Counted from the first letter of the stretch, positions 23,205 to 32,554 are shown. The stretch is 34,860 nt of DNA from Betaproteobacteria bacterium (GCA_016199545.1 JACQGN010000197.1:1-34860), one strand, 5' to 3'. Numbers and translations are program-made. The notes: generated from the sequence alone by a model not told the origin.

Positions 23205-26200
23205 TTCCAACGGAATGCAAGCGCCTCGCGGAGGTGGATTTCCCGATCGCGGTGGTATCGAAGCATGCCGCGCGGGAGAAGTCGATCCGCCACGGGCATC
23301 CGAGCACGTTACACCTGTGGTGGGCGCGGCGTCCGCTCGCTTCATCGCGTGCGGTATTGCTGGCGCTGTTGCTGCCCGATCCGTGCGATGAGTATTGCCC
23401 GGAGGATTTCAAGGTCAAGGCACGCGGCTTGTTGCCGCAGGTTCAGGGCGACCCTGGGCTGAAAGACGCAGCACTACGCCAGGCGCTATTGAAGTTCATT
23501 GGCGATTTCGCCAACTGGGATTTATCGGCGAACGAGACCTATCTCAAGGTGGCGCGCGGGCTGGTGAAGGCGGCGCACCCGGAGGAGACGCCGCTGGTGG
23601 TCGATCCGTTCGCGGGTGGCGGTTCGATCCCGCTGGAGGCACTGCGGCTCGGCTGCGATGCCTTCGCGAGCGATCTGAACCCGGTCGCCTGCCTGATCCT
23701 CAAGGTCATGCTGGAGGACATTCCGCGCCACGGGCCAGCCCTCGCCGAGGAACTGCGTAAGGCCGGTGCGGAGATCAAGAAGCAGGCGGAGAAGGATCTC
23801 GTGGCGTTCTATCCCCCTGATTCCGATGGCGCGCGGCCGATCGCGTACCTGTGGGCGCGCACCGTGCGCTGTGAAGCGCCGGACTGCGGCGCAGAAATTC
23901 CGTTGATGCGTTCGTTCTGGCTCTCGAAGAAGGCTATCCGTCGGCGAGCGCTCAAGCCGCGCGCCGTGAGGCCGCGCGGTGGCACACTCCATGTCGAGTT
24001 CGAGATGTTCGAGCCAAAGACCGAGGATGACGTACCGAAGGGTACTGTGACCCGGGCCAAGGCGACCTGCCCGTGTTGTGCCCGCACGCTCGCGCCTGAC
24101 CGAGTGCGTGCACAGCTAACTGCACAGCGGGGTGGCGCGGATGTCCAGTTCGATGCGACAGGCAGACGCACCGGCGGTGCACGGCTGCTCGCTGTGGTGA
24201 CCCTAAAGGTCGGCGAGATCGGGCGGCAGTACCGCCTGGCAAAAGAGCGCGATTACGATGCGGTATGGAAGGCCAGGAATCAACTCAACAAGGTCACGGC
24301 GAAACGACTCGTAAATGGATTATCGTCTGTGCCAGACGAACCTACGCCAGCAGGCGGGGGTTCGGGCGCTGGCCGCGCATTCTCGGTCAAGAAGTACGGG
24401 ATGCTAGAGTGGGGGGACCTGTTCACGGCGCGGCAGAAGCTTGGCTTGATCACCTTTGTGCGAGCCTGTACAGGAGCGAAGTTAGGCTTTGAAGCAGTCG
24501 GTCGTTTGTCGGGTGCCGTATTTGATCGTCTCGTTGACAAGTACGCGAGCCTCGTCCATTGGCACGATTCGCGAGAGTTCGCAGATCATGTGTTTGCTCG
24601 ACAGGCGTTATCGCTCAAGTGGACTTGGGCAGAAATCGATCCGCTCTTAGATGTGGGCTGGGACGGTGCAGTGGAATGGGTTGCGCTCGTGTGTGCGGCT
24701 ACGCCCTCGATGTCTATTGGCCAGAGTCAGGTTGCCGATGCCGTAGCGTCGCCACTTCCGGATCGCGCATGTCAGCTTTGGTTTACCGATCCGCCCTACT
24801 ACGATGCAATTCCGTACTCTGATCTCTCCGATTTCTTTTTCGTTTGGCTGAAGCGCATGCTGCCAAGCCAAGATATCGTCGGTCACCTTGATCCCCTCAG
24901 CCGACTTACACCAAAGGACGGCGAAGTGGTCCAGGACGAAACGAAGAGTGTGGCAGGTGGGGCGAAAGATCGGGCCTTTTTCGAGGACAAGATGGCACAA
25001 GCCTTCGCAGAGGGCAGAAGGGTTCTTCAAGACGACGGGGTTGGGTCTGTCGTGTTTGCACACAAGACGACGGAGGGATGGGAGGCGCTACTGAGCGGGA
25101 TGATTGCAGGTGGGTGGACTATTACAGGGTCGTGGCCAATCGCTACCGAAATGAGTACGCGACTGCGCGCTCGTGAGTCCGCGGCCCTTGCGACAAGTGT
25201 TCACCTTATCTGCCGCCCGCGCACCGAAGACAAAGTCGGCGACTGGGGCGAATGCCTGCGCGAACTTCCCAGAAGGGTCACCGAATGGATGCAGAGGTTG
25301 CAGAAGGAGCACGTGCGCGGCGCGGACTTGGTGTTCGCCTGCATCGGCCCGGCGCTCGAGATTTTCTCGCGCTACGCGAAGGTAGAGACCGCCGAGGGCC
25401 GCGAGGTGCAACTCGCCGAGTATCTGGAAAAGGTATGGGAAGTGGTCGGCCGCGCGGCGCTGGAACAGGTACTGGGCGGCGGGACCGGAGCGCTTGAGGA
25501 GGATGCGCGCCTGACAGCGCTGTTTCTCTGGACGCTGCAGAGCTCGAACGGAGGATCCCTCACCCCCGGCCCCTCTCCCGGGGGGAGAGGGGAGATTGGT
25601 GGTACCGGGGGGAGAGGGAGGAATGGTGGCGAAGAGGAGAGTGGGGAGGATGAAGAGGACGCGGACGATGAGGACGAAGCCCCGAAGAAGAAAAAAGCTG
25701 GTGGCTACAGTCTGATTTTCGACGTCGCCCGCCGCTTCGCCCAGCCGCTCGGCATACACCTGCCCGAGTGGGAGGGCCGGATTATCGAGACCGAGAAGGG
25801 CGTCGTTCGACTGCTGGCGGTGAGTGAGCGGGCGAAGCAGCTTTTCGGGGAAGAAGGTGCGCACGCGGCAGCAGCAGCGTTTGAGCGCAACGCGGTCGCT
25901 GCGTCGCAGATGGTGCTGTTTCCCGAAGAGGAAACAGTTGCGCCAAGGGTGAAAGGCAGAAACAAGAGATCCCTCACCCCCGGCCCCTCTCCCGGGGGGA
26001 GAGGGGAGAATAGTGGTGCCGGGGGGAGAGGGGAGCATGGTAGTGCCGAGGAGAGAGGGGAGTCGATGGCGCGGCGGGAGGCGACGACGCTTGACCGCGT
26101 GCACGCGGCGATGTTGCTGCAACGAAGCGGCCAAACGAATGCGTTGCGCGCGCTGCTTAACGCCGAGCAGGAACGCGGGCCGGATTTTCTGCGTTTGGCA

Positions 26201-26281
26201 AATGCGCTCTCCGCGCTTTATCCTCGCGAGAGCGAAGAAAAACGGCTGCTGGATGCGATGTTGCTCGCTGTGCCGCGCTAA
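23201..26281 (+). CDS. DUF1156 DNA methylase (Hma-type, adenine/cytosine-N methyltransferase)
   Basis: A 1026-residue methyltransferase. The N-terminal DUF1156 part has HPSTLHLWWARRPLASSR. SAM motif I is VDPFAGGGSIPLEALRLG at about 134-150, followed by ASDLNPVAC. A zinc-knuckle-like region has CEAPDCGAEIP and CPCCARTL. The catalytic motif DPPYYDAIPYSD is at about 530. FxGxG before DPPY matches an amino-MTase (N6-adenine or N4-cytosine). GTG 23201 overlaps the upstream stop by 4 nt. Two in-frame repeat-derived inserts (about residues 785-815 and 923-955) add Gly/Pro/Arg linkers plus an acidic-then-Lys stretch. It probably marks host DNA as self in the Hma system. The middle third has lower GC than the ends. 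Confidence 0.92.
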   Translation: MIPTECKRLAEVDFPIAVVSKHAAREKSIRHGHPSTLHLWWARRPLASSRAVLLALLLPDPCDEYCPEDFKVKARGLLPQVQGDPGLKDAALRQALLKFIGDFANWDLSANETYLKVARGLVKAAHPEETPLVVDPFAGGGSIPLEALRLGCDAFASDLNPVACLILKVMLEDIPRHGPALAEELRKAGAEIKKQAEKDLVAFYPPDSDGARPIAYLWARTVRCEAPDCGAEIPLMRSFWLSKKAIRRRALKPRAVRPRGGTLHVEFEMFEPKTEDDVPKGTVTRAKATCPCCARTLAPDRVRAQLTAQRGGADVQFDATGRRTGGARLLAVVTLKVGEIGRQYRLAKERDYDAVWKARNQLNKVTAKRLVNGLSSVPDEPTPAGGGSGAGRAFSVKKYGMLEWGDLFTARQKLGLITFVRACTGAKLGFEAVGRLSGAVFDRLVDKYASLVHWHDSREFADHVFARQALSLKWTWAEIDPLLDVGWDGAVEWVALVCAATPSMSIGQSQVADAVASPLPDRACQLWFTDPPYYDAIPYSDLSDFFFVWLKRMLPSQDIVGHLDPLSRLTPKDGEVVQDETKSVAGGAKDRAFFEDKMAQAFAEGRRVLQDDGVGSVVFAHKTTEGWEALLSGMIAGGWTITGSWPIATEMSTRLRARESAALATSVHLICRPRTEDKVGDWGECLRELPRRVTEWMQRLQKEHVRGADLVFACIGPALEIFSRYAKVETAEGREVQLAEYLEKVWEVVGRAALEQVLGGGTGALEEDARLTALFLWTLQSSNGGSLTPGPSPGGRGEIGGTGGRGRNGGEEESGEDEEDADDEDEAPKKKKAGGYSLIFDVARRFAQPLGIHLPEWEGRIIETEKGVVRLLAVSERAKQLFGEEGAHAAAAAFERNAVAASQMVLFPEEETVAPRVKGRNKRSLTPGPSPGGRGENSGAGGRGEHGSAEERGESMARREATTLDRVHAAMLLQRSGQTNALRALLNAEQERGPDFLRLANALSALYPRESEEKRLLDAMLLAVPR
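25556..25640 (+). repeat. palindromic repeat inserted in frame in the methylase gene, copy 1
   Basis: TCCCTCACCCCCGGCCCCTC followed by TCCCGGGGGGAGAGGGGA is a unit of the GC-rich palindromic family also at 4374 and 7643, followed by degenerate GGGGGGAGAGGG echoes. It is translated as SLTPGPSPGGRGEIGGTGGR and keeps the methylase frame open. Confidence 0.85.
25969..26064 (+). repeat. palindromic repeat inserted in frame in the methylase gene, copy 2
   Basis: The core is identical to copy 1 (CCCTCACCCCCGGCCCCTCT then CCCGGGGGGAGAGGGGAGAA). It is followed by two more GGGGAGAGGGGAG-like echoes. It is translated as SLTPGPSPGGRGENSGAGGR, again in frame. The two copies lie about 410 bp apart in the same orientation. 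Confidence 0.85.
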
Positions 26282-26290
26282 GGAGAACTC

Positions 26291-27535
26291 ATGCTCAAGT
26301 CGTTACACGTTACCGGGTTCAAGTCTCTAGCTGACACCCGGCTCGACCTCCCGCGCCTAACAGTGCTCTTCGGGCCGAACGCTGCGGGCAAGAGCAACGT
26401 ACTGGACGCTGTTCAGGCGCTTTCGCGCATCGGAACGCTGCGCACGCTGTCGGACGCGCTTGCGGAGCCGATCCGCGGCTACCCGATCGAGGCGTTTTCA
26501 TTTCCGCGCGGTGGACTACCGGAACTCCTGACCTCCACGCGCGCGCAGTTCGATCTGGAAGCCGATCTTTCGGTGGGCAGAGAGGCGTACCGGTATCGGA
26601 TCGCCATTGAGATCGAGCCGGGGTCAGGACGCCTCAGTGCTGCTGATGAGTATCTCGCCCAGCTCGGTGCGAAGGGCGAGCCGAAGGGAAGGCCAGCGAT
26701 CGAGCTGGTGAGCGATAACCTGCATATCCGACGCAAGAGTAAGCCGGCTCATCCGCGCCATGAGCCGAAGGGACTCAATCATTCCATGCTTTCAGATCCA
26801 CGTCTCGGCGGTGTCGAATATCGCGCGCTCGAGCGCACACGGCAGGAACTGTCGGGCTGGAAGGTCTATTACCTCGATCCGCGCGTCGCGATGCGCGCGG
26901 CAAAGCCGCCGGAAGCCGTCGCCGACATCGGCCTGCTCGGCGAGCATCTAGCGCCGTTCCTCTACCGGCTCCGCGCCGAAGCATCGAAGGATTTTGATGC
27001 GGTCGTCCGGACGTTGCGCACCTTGATCCCGGCGGTGGAATCCGTGGATGTGGACCTCGATCCGAAGCGCGGCACGCTCGATATCCTGGTGGTGCAGGAT
27101 GGGATCAGTTATTCGTCGCGTATCGTTTCGGAGGGGACGTTGCGGGTCCTGGCGCTGTGTGCGATCGCCGCCAATCCCTGGGGCGGGCCGCTGATTGGTT
27201 TCGAGGAGCCTGAGAATGGCGTGCATCCGCGTCGGCTCGAGCTGATCGCGCAGCTCCTGTGGAACCTCGCCCATGCTCGCGGACCACGGGAACGGCAGAT
27301 CATCGTCACAACGCACTCGCCGCTTTTCTGTGACACGTTGTTGCGGATTCACAGAGAACAGAAAGGCGATTTCGCTCTGCTCAACGTTCGGCGTGAGGCG
27401 GGCAGGACAGTGGTCGTCTCGTTCGCCGATCTCGGACCACTCTTCGACGATGCCGAAATAAGAAAGGCGCTCGCCGATGCGGCCGAAGAGGCGCTATTTG
27501 AAAAGTTGCTGCGCCGAGGGCTGATAGATGCCTAG
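26291..27535 (+). CDS. RecF/OLD-like AAA ATPase (cargo 4)
   Basis: A 414-residue ABC-type ATPase. Walker A is GPNAAGKSNVLDAV at about 28-36, a signature-like EGTLRVLALCAI at about 278, Walker B IGFEEPENGVHPRR at about 302 and the H-loop TTHSPLFCDTLL at about 340. ATG 26291 follows AAGGAG, which overlaps the methylase stop TAA. Its 3' end overlaps the next gene by 8 nt, so the two form a pair like known ATPase-TOPRIM defence modules. It is a distant relative of the cargo-2 ATPase; the two share only family motifs. Predicted role: infection sensor that controls its small partner. Confidence 0.9.
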   Translation: MLKSLHVTGFKSLADTRLDLPRLTVLFGPNAAGKSNVLDAVQALSRIGTLRTLSDALAEPIRGYPIEAFSFPRGGLPELLTSTRAQFDLEADLSVGREAYRYRIAIEIEPGSGRLSAADEYLAQLGAKGEPKGRPAIELVSDNLHIRRKSKPAHPRHEPKGLNHSMLSDPRLGGVEYRALERTRQELSGWKVYYLDPRVAMRAAKPPEAVADIGLLGEHLAPFLYRLRAEASKDFDAVVRTLRTLIPAVESVDVDLDPKRGTLDILVVQDGISYSSRIVSEGTLRVLALCAIAANPWGGPLIGFEEPENGVHPRRLELIAQLLWNLAHARGPRERQIIVTTHSPLFCDTLLRIHREQKGDFALLNVRREAGRTVVVSFADLGPLFDDAEIRKALADAAEEALFEKLLRRGLIDA

Positions 27536-28121
27536 CGTAGATCTGTTCGCCGAAGATAACGCGCACGAGCTTTTCGTCTTGGCGCTGCTGCGTCGCATCA
27601 TGGGCGCGGCTGGTGGATCGATTCATGTGAACGTTCGTTCCGCAGTCGGCGGTCATGGGCGCGCGCTGACGGAACTTAGGACCTACCAGCGCGCCGTGCT
27701 GAGGGGCACTGCTGGTCTTACGCGTCCCGATTTGTTGGTCGTCGTGATCGACGCGAACTGCAAGGGACGAGTCGAGGCAAGGAACGACGTTCTAGGAGAG
27801 ACCACGGCGGCAGCCGCCGGGGAAACGATGGTCGCCTGCCCGGACCCTCATGTCGAACGCTGGTTCTTCGCCGACCCGGAAGCCTTCGCGCGGGTCGTCG
27901 GCGTTGACCAACAACCCGGGCAGCGAAAGTGTGAGCGCGCCAGATACAAGACGATGTTGAGGGATGCCGTTTCGCGCGCCGGGCATTTCCCCACCTTGGG
28001 TGGTCTCGAATTCGCGCAAGACCTGGTGCGGGAAATTGATCTGCATCGCGCCAGCCGTAATGAACCCAGCCTTGGCGCCCTAATCGACGGACTTAGGGCG
28101 TTCGCGCAGCGAGTCGGATAG
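27528..28121 (+). CDS. small TOPRIM/DUF4276-like partner of the cargo-4 ATPase
   Basis: A 197-residue protein starting at ATG 27528 inside the end of the ATPase gene. It has an early acidic motif VDLFAEDNAHELF, a central LLVVVIDANCKG at about 70 and CPDPHVERWFFADPEAFARV at about 104. The E...D(A)N...ExW pattern resembles TOPRIM-like proteins of the DUF4276/RloB kind that work with RecF-like ATPases in abortive infection. Catalysis by RNA or DNA cleavage is inferred; the exact family is unsure. Overlap with the ATPase argues for a fixed stoichiometry. Confidence 0.7.
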   Translation: MPSVDLFAEDNAHELFVLALLRRIMGAAGGSIHVNVRSAVGGHGRALTELRTYQRAVLRGTAGLTRPDLLVVVIDANCKGRVEARNDVLGETTAAAAGETMVACPDPHVERWFFADPEAFARVVGVDQQPGQRKCERARYKTMLRDAVSRAGHFPTLGGLEFAQDLVREIDLHRASRNEPSLGALIDGLRAFAQRVG

Positions 28122-28132
28122 GAGAACGAAAC

Positions 28133-30916
28133 ATGGTTCTCGACCCTTGGTACAAGATTGCGACCCCGCGCAAAGAGGTACGCGAGGGCCGCTCGTTCAA
28201 TCCGGACGAGTTCGCGATTGCACTGGAGCAGGTGATCTCCGGCACCGCGCCGGAGGACTACCGCGAACCGGAGAAGTTTTTTTCACGCACCTGTTTCACG
28301 CGCGCGCTGCGTGACCATTCCACGCTGGTCCTGAGGCGGCTTGCCGGCGAGACGGCCAACACGGCGCCCGTGCTGACGCTGATCACGCAATTCGGCGGCG
28401 GGAAGACCCATACGCTGACGGCGCTTTATCACATCGCGAGCCGCGGTGACGCCGCCAGGAAATTTCCCGGCGTCGGCGATCTCGCGACTCAGATCGGGTT
28501 GTCCTCGATCCCGGAGGCGAAGGTCGTCGCCTTCGTCGGTAACGCCTGGGATCCCAAGCCCGGCCGCGAGACGCCGTGGGTCGATCTCGCCTGGCAGATT
28601 GCCGGTGATGTGGGAGTGAAGCTCTTGGGGCCGGACGCCAAGCAGGTGCCGCCTGGCACTGAAACCTTGGCCGAAGTATTCCGCGCAGCGAAGCAGCCAG
28701 TGTTGGTGCTGATGGACGAGGTGCTCAACTTCCTCGACCGCAACAAGCGCCGAGATGCGGGAATCTACGACGCTTTCCATGCCTTTATCCAGAACCTGAC
28801 CGTCGCGCTGACCGGCCTGCAGAACTGCGCGGCGATCATCAGCCTGCCGCGCAGCCAGGTGGAGATGAGCAACGAAGACCTGCAGTGGCAGGACAAGATC
28901 ACCAAGGTGGTGAAGCGGGTCGCCAAGGACTTGATTGTCGCGGACGAGGCGGAAATCGGCGAAGTGATCCGGCGCCGGCTGTTTGAAGACCTCGGCAACG
29001 AGCGTATCCGAAAACGCGTCGCGAAGGAATTTGCGGACTGGTGCTTCGAGCGCCGGGCGCAGCTTCCGCCCGAGTGGACTGCGGTCGACACCGCCTCGAC
29101 AGAGACCAAAGCGCGGGAATTGCTGCAACAGCGCTTCGAGACCTGCTATCCGTTTCACCCGGCGACACTATCCGTATTCCAGCGCAAGTGGCAGTCGCTG
29201 CAAATGTTTCAGCAGACGCGCGGCACCTTGGCCATGTTCGCGCAATGGATCTCGTACGCGCAGAAGAACGCCTTCGAGCAGGCGCGCAATGAGCCGCTTA
29301 TCACATTAGGTTCCGCGCCGCTCGATGTGCAGGACTTTCGGAGCATGGTCCTTGGCCAGGTTGGCGAAACGCGGCTGCTGGCGGCGATAGGAACCGATAT
29401 TGCAGATGCACACTCACATGCGCGGGCGCTTGACGCGGATACGAAGGGACCGCTACGCGATATTCATCGACGCGTCGGCACCGCCATCTTCTTCGAGTCT
29501 TCCGGTGGCCAGACTGACAAGAGCGCGCATCTGCCGGAACTTCGCTTCGCGCTGGGCGACCCCGCGCTCGATACCACGTCGATCGACAACGCGGCGCACG
29601 CGCTTGAAAACAAGAGCTACTACCTGCGGCGGGTCGGGACGGACGGCTTCCGCATCGGCTATCAACCGACGCTCAAGAAGGTCGTTAACGACCGGCGCGC
29701 ATCGCTCGACGCAGACGGAGAGATCAAGCCGGCCATCGAGCGGGCAGTAAGGGCGGAGTTTGACCGAGGTCGAAGTATCCCGTGGACACCGTTTCCCGCT
29801 GACGGCAGCGAGGTGACCGACACGCCAAAGCTCTCGTTGGTCGTGCTCGACCCCGCCTTCGAGTATCGGACCACGGATGCCGCGCTTCGTCAGAAGCTCG
29901 CGGAGTGGACCAAGAATCGGGGCACTTCGCCGAGGTCGTTCCCGGCGGCGCTCGTATGGTGTCTCAAGAAGGCGGGCCGGGAACTCACGTACAAGATGGA
30001 GGAGGCCCTCGCCTGGCGCCGGGTCAAGCGGGAAATCGACGAGGGAACGCTCGGCAGTGAATTCGACAAGGCGGACCGCGCCGAGCTTGCGGCCAAAGTG
30101 AAAGACGCCGAGGAAGCCGTGGGCGATGAGGTATGGGCAAGCTATCGCTTCGTCGCCATTGCGGATGCTGACGAGCCGGATGGCATCCGCGTCATCGATC
30201 TTGGGTCGGGTCACGCGAGCGCCGGCACGACGTTGTGCGGGCGCGTGATCGAAACGCTCAAAGCCGAGTCGCTTTTGAACGAATCGGTCGGGGCAAGCTA
30301 CATCGAGCGCAATTGGCCGCCGGCTCTCAAAGCCACGGGCGCGTGGCCGTTGTCCGGACTCAGGCAGAGCTTCCTCAACGGCGCGCTTACCCGGCTGATC
30401 GATCCCGATTCGGTTTTGAAGGGCAAGGTGTGCGAGTTCGTCGGAAAAGGCGACTTCGGACTCGGCTCGGGACAGAAACCGGATGGCAGCTTCGAGCGAG
30501 TCTGGCACGAGGAAAACATCGACCCCGCCGACGTCACGTTTGAGAAAGAAGTCTTTCTGCTGGCGAAGGCGACGGCGAAAAAGCTCAAGACTTCGCCGAT
30601 CGTAGTGACTCCGAGTCCACAACCCGAACCGCAGCCTGGCCCAAGTCCCGAACCGGAGCCCGGACCCGCGCCTGGACCGGGTCCGGCGGCTTCCAAATGC
30701 ACCGTGCGGGTGCAGGGTTCGATCCCGCCAGAAGTCTGGAATCGTGTGGGCACAAGACTATTGCCCAAGCTTAGAACGGGGGAGGGATTGGCGGTGCAGG
30801 TCGAGTTTTCGACTGCGGCAAACTTGGAAGTCGCGAAACCTTTGATGAGCGACCTGGAGCAGATTCTGAGGGAGCTGGGCGTTGCCGACACAATGAAGGT
30901 ATCGTCCGAAAGTTAG
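28133..30916 (+). CDS. DUF499-family ATPase (Hma-type)
   Basis: A 927-residue P-loop ATPase. The N-terminus (MVLDPWYKIATPRKEVREGR) is typical of DUF499 proteins. Walker A is TQFGGGKTHTL at about 86-94, and Walker B LVLMDEVLNFLDRN at about 190-200. A proline-rich linker (about 827-852, repeated PxPxP with Glu/Gly) precedes a conserved C-terminal domain of about 70 residues (CTVRVQGSIPPEVWNRVG). GGAGAA lies 7 nt before ATG 28133. In published anti-phage operons this protein is the third core partner of the SNF2 helicase and DUF1156 methylase. Its mechanism is unknown. Confidence 0.9.
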   Translation: MVLDPWYKIATPRKEVREGRSFNPDEFAIALEQVISGTAPEDYREPEKFFSRTCFTRALRDHSTLVLRRLAGETANTAPVLTLITQFGGGKTHTLTALYHIASRGDAARKFPGVGDLATQIGLSSIPEAKVVAFVGNAWDPKPGRETPWVDLAWQIAGDVGVKLLGPDAKQVPPGTETLAEVFRAAKQPVLVLMDEVLNFLDRNKRRDAGIYDAFHAFIQNLTVALTGLQNCAAIISLPRSQVEMSNEDLQWQDKITKVVKRVAKDLIVADEAEIGEVIRRRLFEDLGNERIRKRVAKEFADWCFERRAQLPPEWTAVDTASTETKARELLQQRFETCYPFHPATLSVFQRKWQSLQMFQQTRGTLAMFAQWISYAQKNAFEQARNEPLITLGSAPLDVQDFRSMVLGQVGETRLLAAIGTDIADAHSHARALDADTKGPLRDIHRRVGTAIFFESSGGQTDKSAHLPELRFALGDPALDTTSIDNAAHALENKSYYLRRVGTDGFRIGYQPTLKKVVNDRRASLDADGEIKPAIERAVRAEFDRGRSIPWTPFPADGSEVTDTPKLSLVVLDPAFEYRTTDAALRQKLAEWTKNRGTSPRSFPAALVWCLKKAGRELTYKMEEALAWRRVKREIDEGTLGSEFDKADRAELAAKVKDAEEAVGDEVWASYRFVAIADADEPDGIRVIDLGSGHASAGTTLCGRVIETLKAESLLNESVGASYIERNWPPALKATGAWPLSGLRQSFLNGALTRLIDPDSVLKGKVCEFVGKGDFGLGSGQKPDGSFERVWHEENIDPADVTFEKEVFLLAKATAKKLKTSPIVVTPSPQPEPQPGPSPEPEPGPAPGPGPAASKCTVRVQGSIPPEVWNRVGTRLLPKLRTGEGLAVQVEFSTAANLEVAKPLMSDLEQILRELGVADTMKVSSES

Positions 30917-30990
30917 ACTTCCCGATGGCATAGCTATCGAACAATCTATGTGCGGCGAGCGAAGCAAGCTTGCATTTGTGGAGGTGTCAC

Positions 30991-31257
30991 ATGGTGTCAT
31001 TTGAAACGATCTGGAAACCTATCGAAGCACATCAAGGGGAAATATTCCACCAGATCAGAGGGCAGCAATTTACTTACAAAGTGGAAAGCGGTGCAGTCAT
31101 TCCCGACACGACCAACCGGCAGCTTCCAAGAAGTCATTTTGCGGAAGCGGCAAAGCTGCTTCCACTAAGGAACACCGTGCCAGTCCAGCACCTTCAAGGG
31201 CCTTCCTATCTTTACGCGATTTTGATGGATCGTAAAATCAGGCAATCTGATTGGTGA
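30991..31257 (+). CDS. small conserved hypothetical protein at the end of the Hma operon
   Basis: An 88-residue protein starting at ATG 30991, 8 nt after GTGGAGG, so the start is well supported. It reads FETIWKPIEAHQGEIFHQIR, then FTYKVESGAVIPDTTNRQLP, SHFAEAAKLLPL and GPSYLYAILMD. I have seen this general pattern in small proteins encoded near restriction-modification genes, but I cannot name a family with confidence. It lies 75 nt after the DUF499 stop on the same strand and is probably the last island gene. Base composition is AT-richer than the helicase. Confidence 0.7.
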   Translation: MVSFETIWKPIEAHQGEIFHQIRGQQFTYKVESGAVIPDTTNRQLPRSHFAEAAKLLPLRNTVPVQHLQGPSYLYAILMDRKIRQSDW

Positions 31258-31356
31258 TAACTGCACGCTCAACTTTGAGTCCTGTGGTTGCCCACCGGCA
31301 TGTCCAGCAGAATTATCGGCCGGACCCAGAAGTTGCGTGCATGGTTCGCCCGACTG

Positions 31357-32379
31357 TCAGTTGGCGTTCAATCCGGCGACCTGGATTACGCGGCTCCACT
31401 TGGCCACTTCCGCCTTGAGATAAGCCGCGAATTCCTCGGAGCTGGTGCCGTGCACGTCGAGGCCCTGCGCCGCGAATCGTGAGGTGACCTGGAGCTGGCG
31501 GATGACGTCGACCGTGTCGCGATAGACGCGCGCCGCAATCGGTGCGGGGGTTCCCGCGGGCGCCAGCATCGCGTACCACGTGGCGTATTCGTATCCGGAC
31601 AGGCCCGCCTCGGCCGCGGTCGGCAGGTCCGGCACGGAGGGCAGGCGCCGCGCGCCGGTCACTGCAAGCCCCTTCAACCGGTCCGACCTGACCAGAGGCA
31701 GTGCAGTCGCCATGTTGGTCACCATGAACTGAATCTCCCCCGAAATCAGGGCGGTGGCGGCGAGTCCCGCGCTCTTATAGGGCACATGCAGCGCCCTCGT
31801 GCCGGCGGCGGCGACGAATTGCTCGTTGGCAAGGTGGCTGGCGGTGCCGATTCCGGCAGAGCCGAAGCTGAACCTGCCGGGCTGCGCCTTCATCAGGGCG
31901 ATCAGTTCTTTCACTGATCGCGCCGGCACCGCGGGATGAATCGCCACGATGCTCGGCTGGCTCGCGAGCAGGGTCATCGGCTGAAAGTCCCTGATGATGT
32001 CGGAAGGCGCGTTGCGGTAGAGCGAGCGGCTGATCGCCATCGTCGAGCTGGAAACCAGGAGGGTGTAGCCGTCCGCGGCGGCAGTGGCGACGATGGCATT
32101 GCCAATCGTGCCGCCGGCGCCCGGCCGGTTATCCACGACCACCGCCTGCCCCCATCGTTCGGCCAAGGCCTGTGCCACGATACGGCCGACGATGTCGCTG
32201 CCCCCACCCGGCGCGAGCGGCACGACCATGCGCACGGGCTTGACCGGATAGGCCGTGGCCGGGCTGCCGCCGCCGGCGGCGTCCTTCCCCTGCACCGGCG
32301 CGCCCGCGGGCGTGCCGATGCCAAGTGCAACCATGACAAGCGCAGCCCCGTGGACGGCAGGTCGTGAGCAATGGCGCAT
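31357..32379 (-). CDS. Bug/TctC-family solute-binding receptor
   Basis: A 340-residue periplasmic receptor starting at ATG 32379 (MRHCSRPAVHGAALVMVALG) with GAGGGG upstream; a signal peptide is present. All family hallmarks are there: VVPLAPGGGSDIVGRI, VDNRPGAGGTIGNAIV, AADGYTLLVSSS, FGSAGIGTASHLANEQ and PTAAEAGLSGYEYATWY. It is divergent from the next Bug gene across 175 bp, which may hold shared regulation. No transporter membrane subunits are nearby. The 99-bp gap between the island (31258) and this stop holds nothing recognisable. Confidence 0.93.
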   Translation of the reverse strand: MRHCSRPAVHGAALVMVALGIGTPAGAPVQGKDAAGGGSPATAYPVKPVRMVVPLAPGGGSDIVGRIVAQALAERWGQAVVVDNRPGAGGTIGNAIVATAAADGYTLLVSSSTMAISRSLYRNAPSDIIRDFQPMTLLASQPSIVAIHPAVPARSVKELIALMKAQPGRFSFGSAGIGTASHLANEQFVAAAGTRALHVPYKSAGLAATALISGEIQFMVTNMATALPLVRSDRLKGLAVTGARRLPSVPDLPTAAEAGLSGYEYATWYAMLAPAGTPAPIAARVYRDTVDVIRQLQVTSRFAAQGLDVHGTSSEEFAAYLKAEVAKWSRVIQVAGLNAN

Positions 32380-32554
32380 CGCAATCCCCTCGTAACGTGA
32401 ACGTTCCCGCGGCACGGATGCGCCACGGCGATGTGAGGTGGAGATTACAGAACGGATGTTGCAGAAATTTGACGGTGCCATCTCGCGTACCGCATCGCAG
32501 TTCGTGCGCGTAGTATCATCGCCGCTGCCGGATGGCAGCTCACGAGGAGATTAC

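Noticed and set aside
12174-31257. Classical DISARM system
   Set aside because: The SNF2 helicase resembles DISARM helicases, but no DrmA, DrmB or phospholipase-D-like DrmC was found; the methylase is DUF1156 and a DUF499 ATPase is present, which fits Hma.
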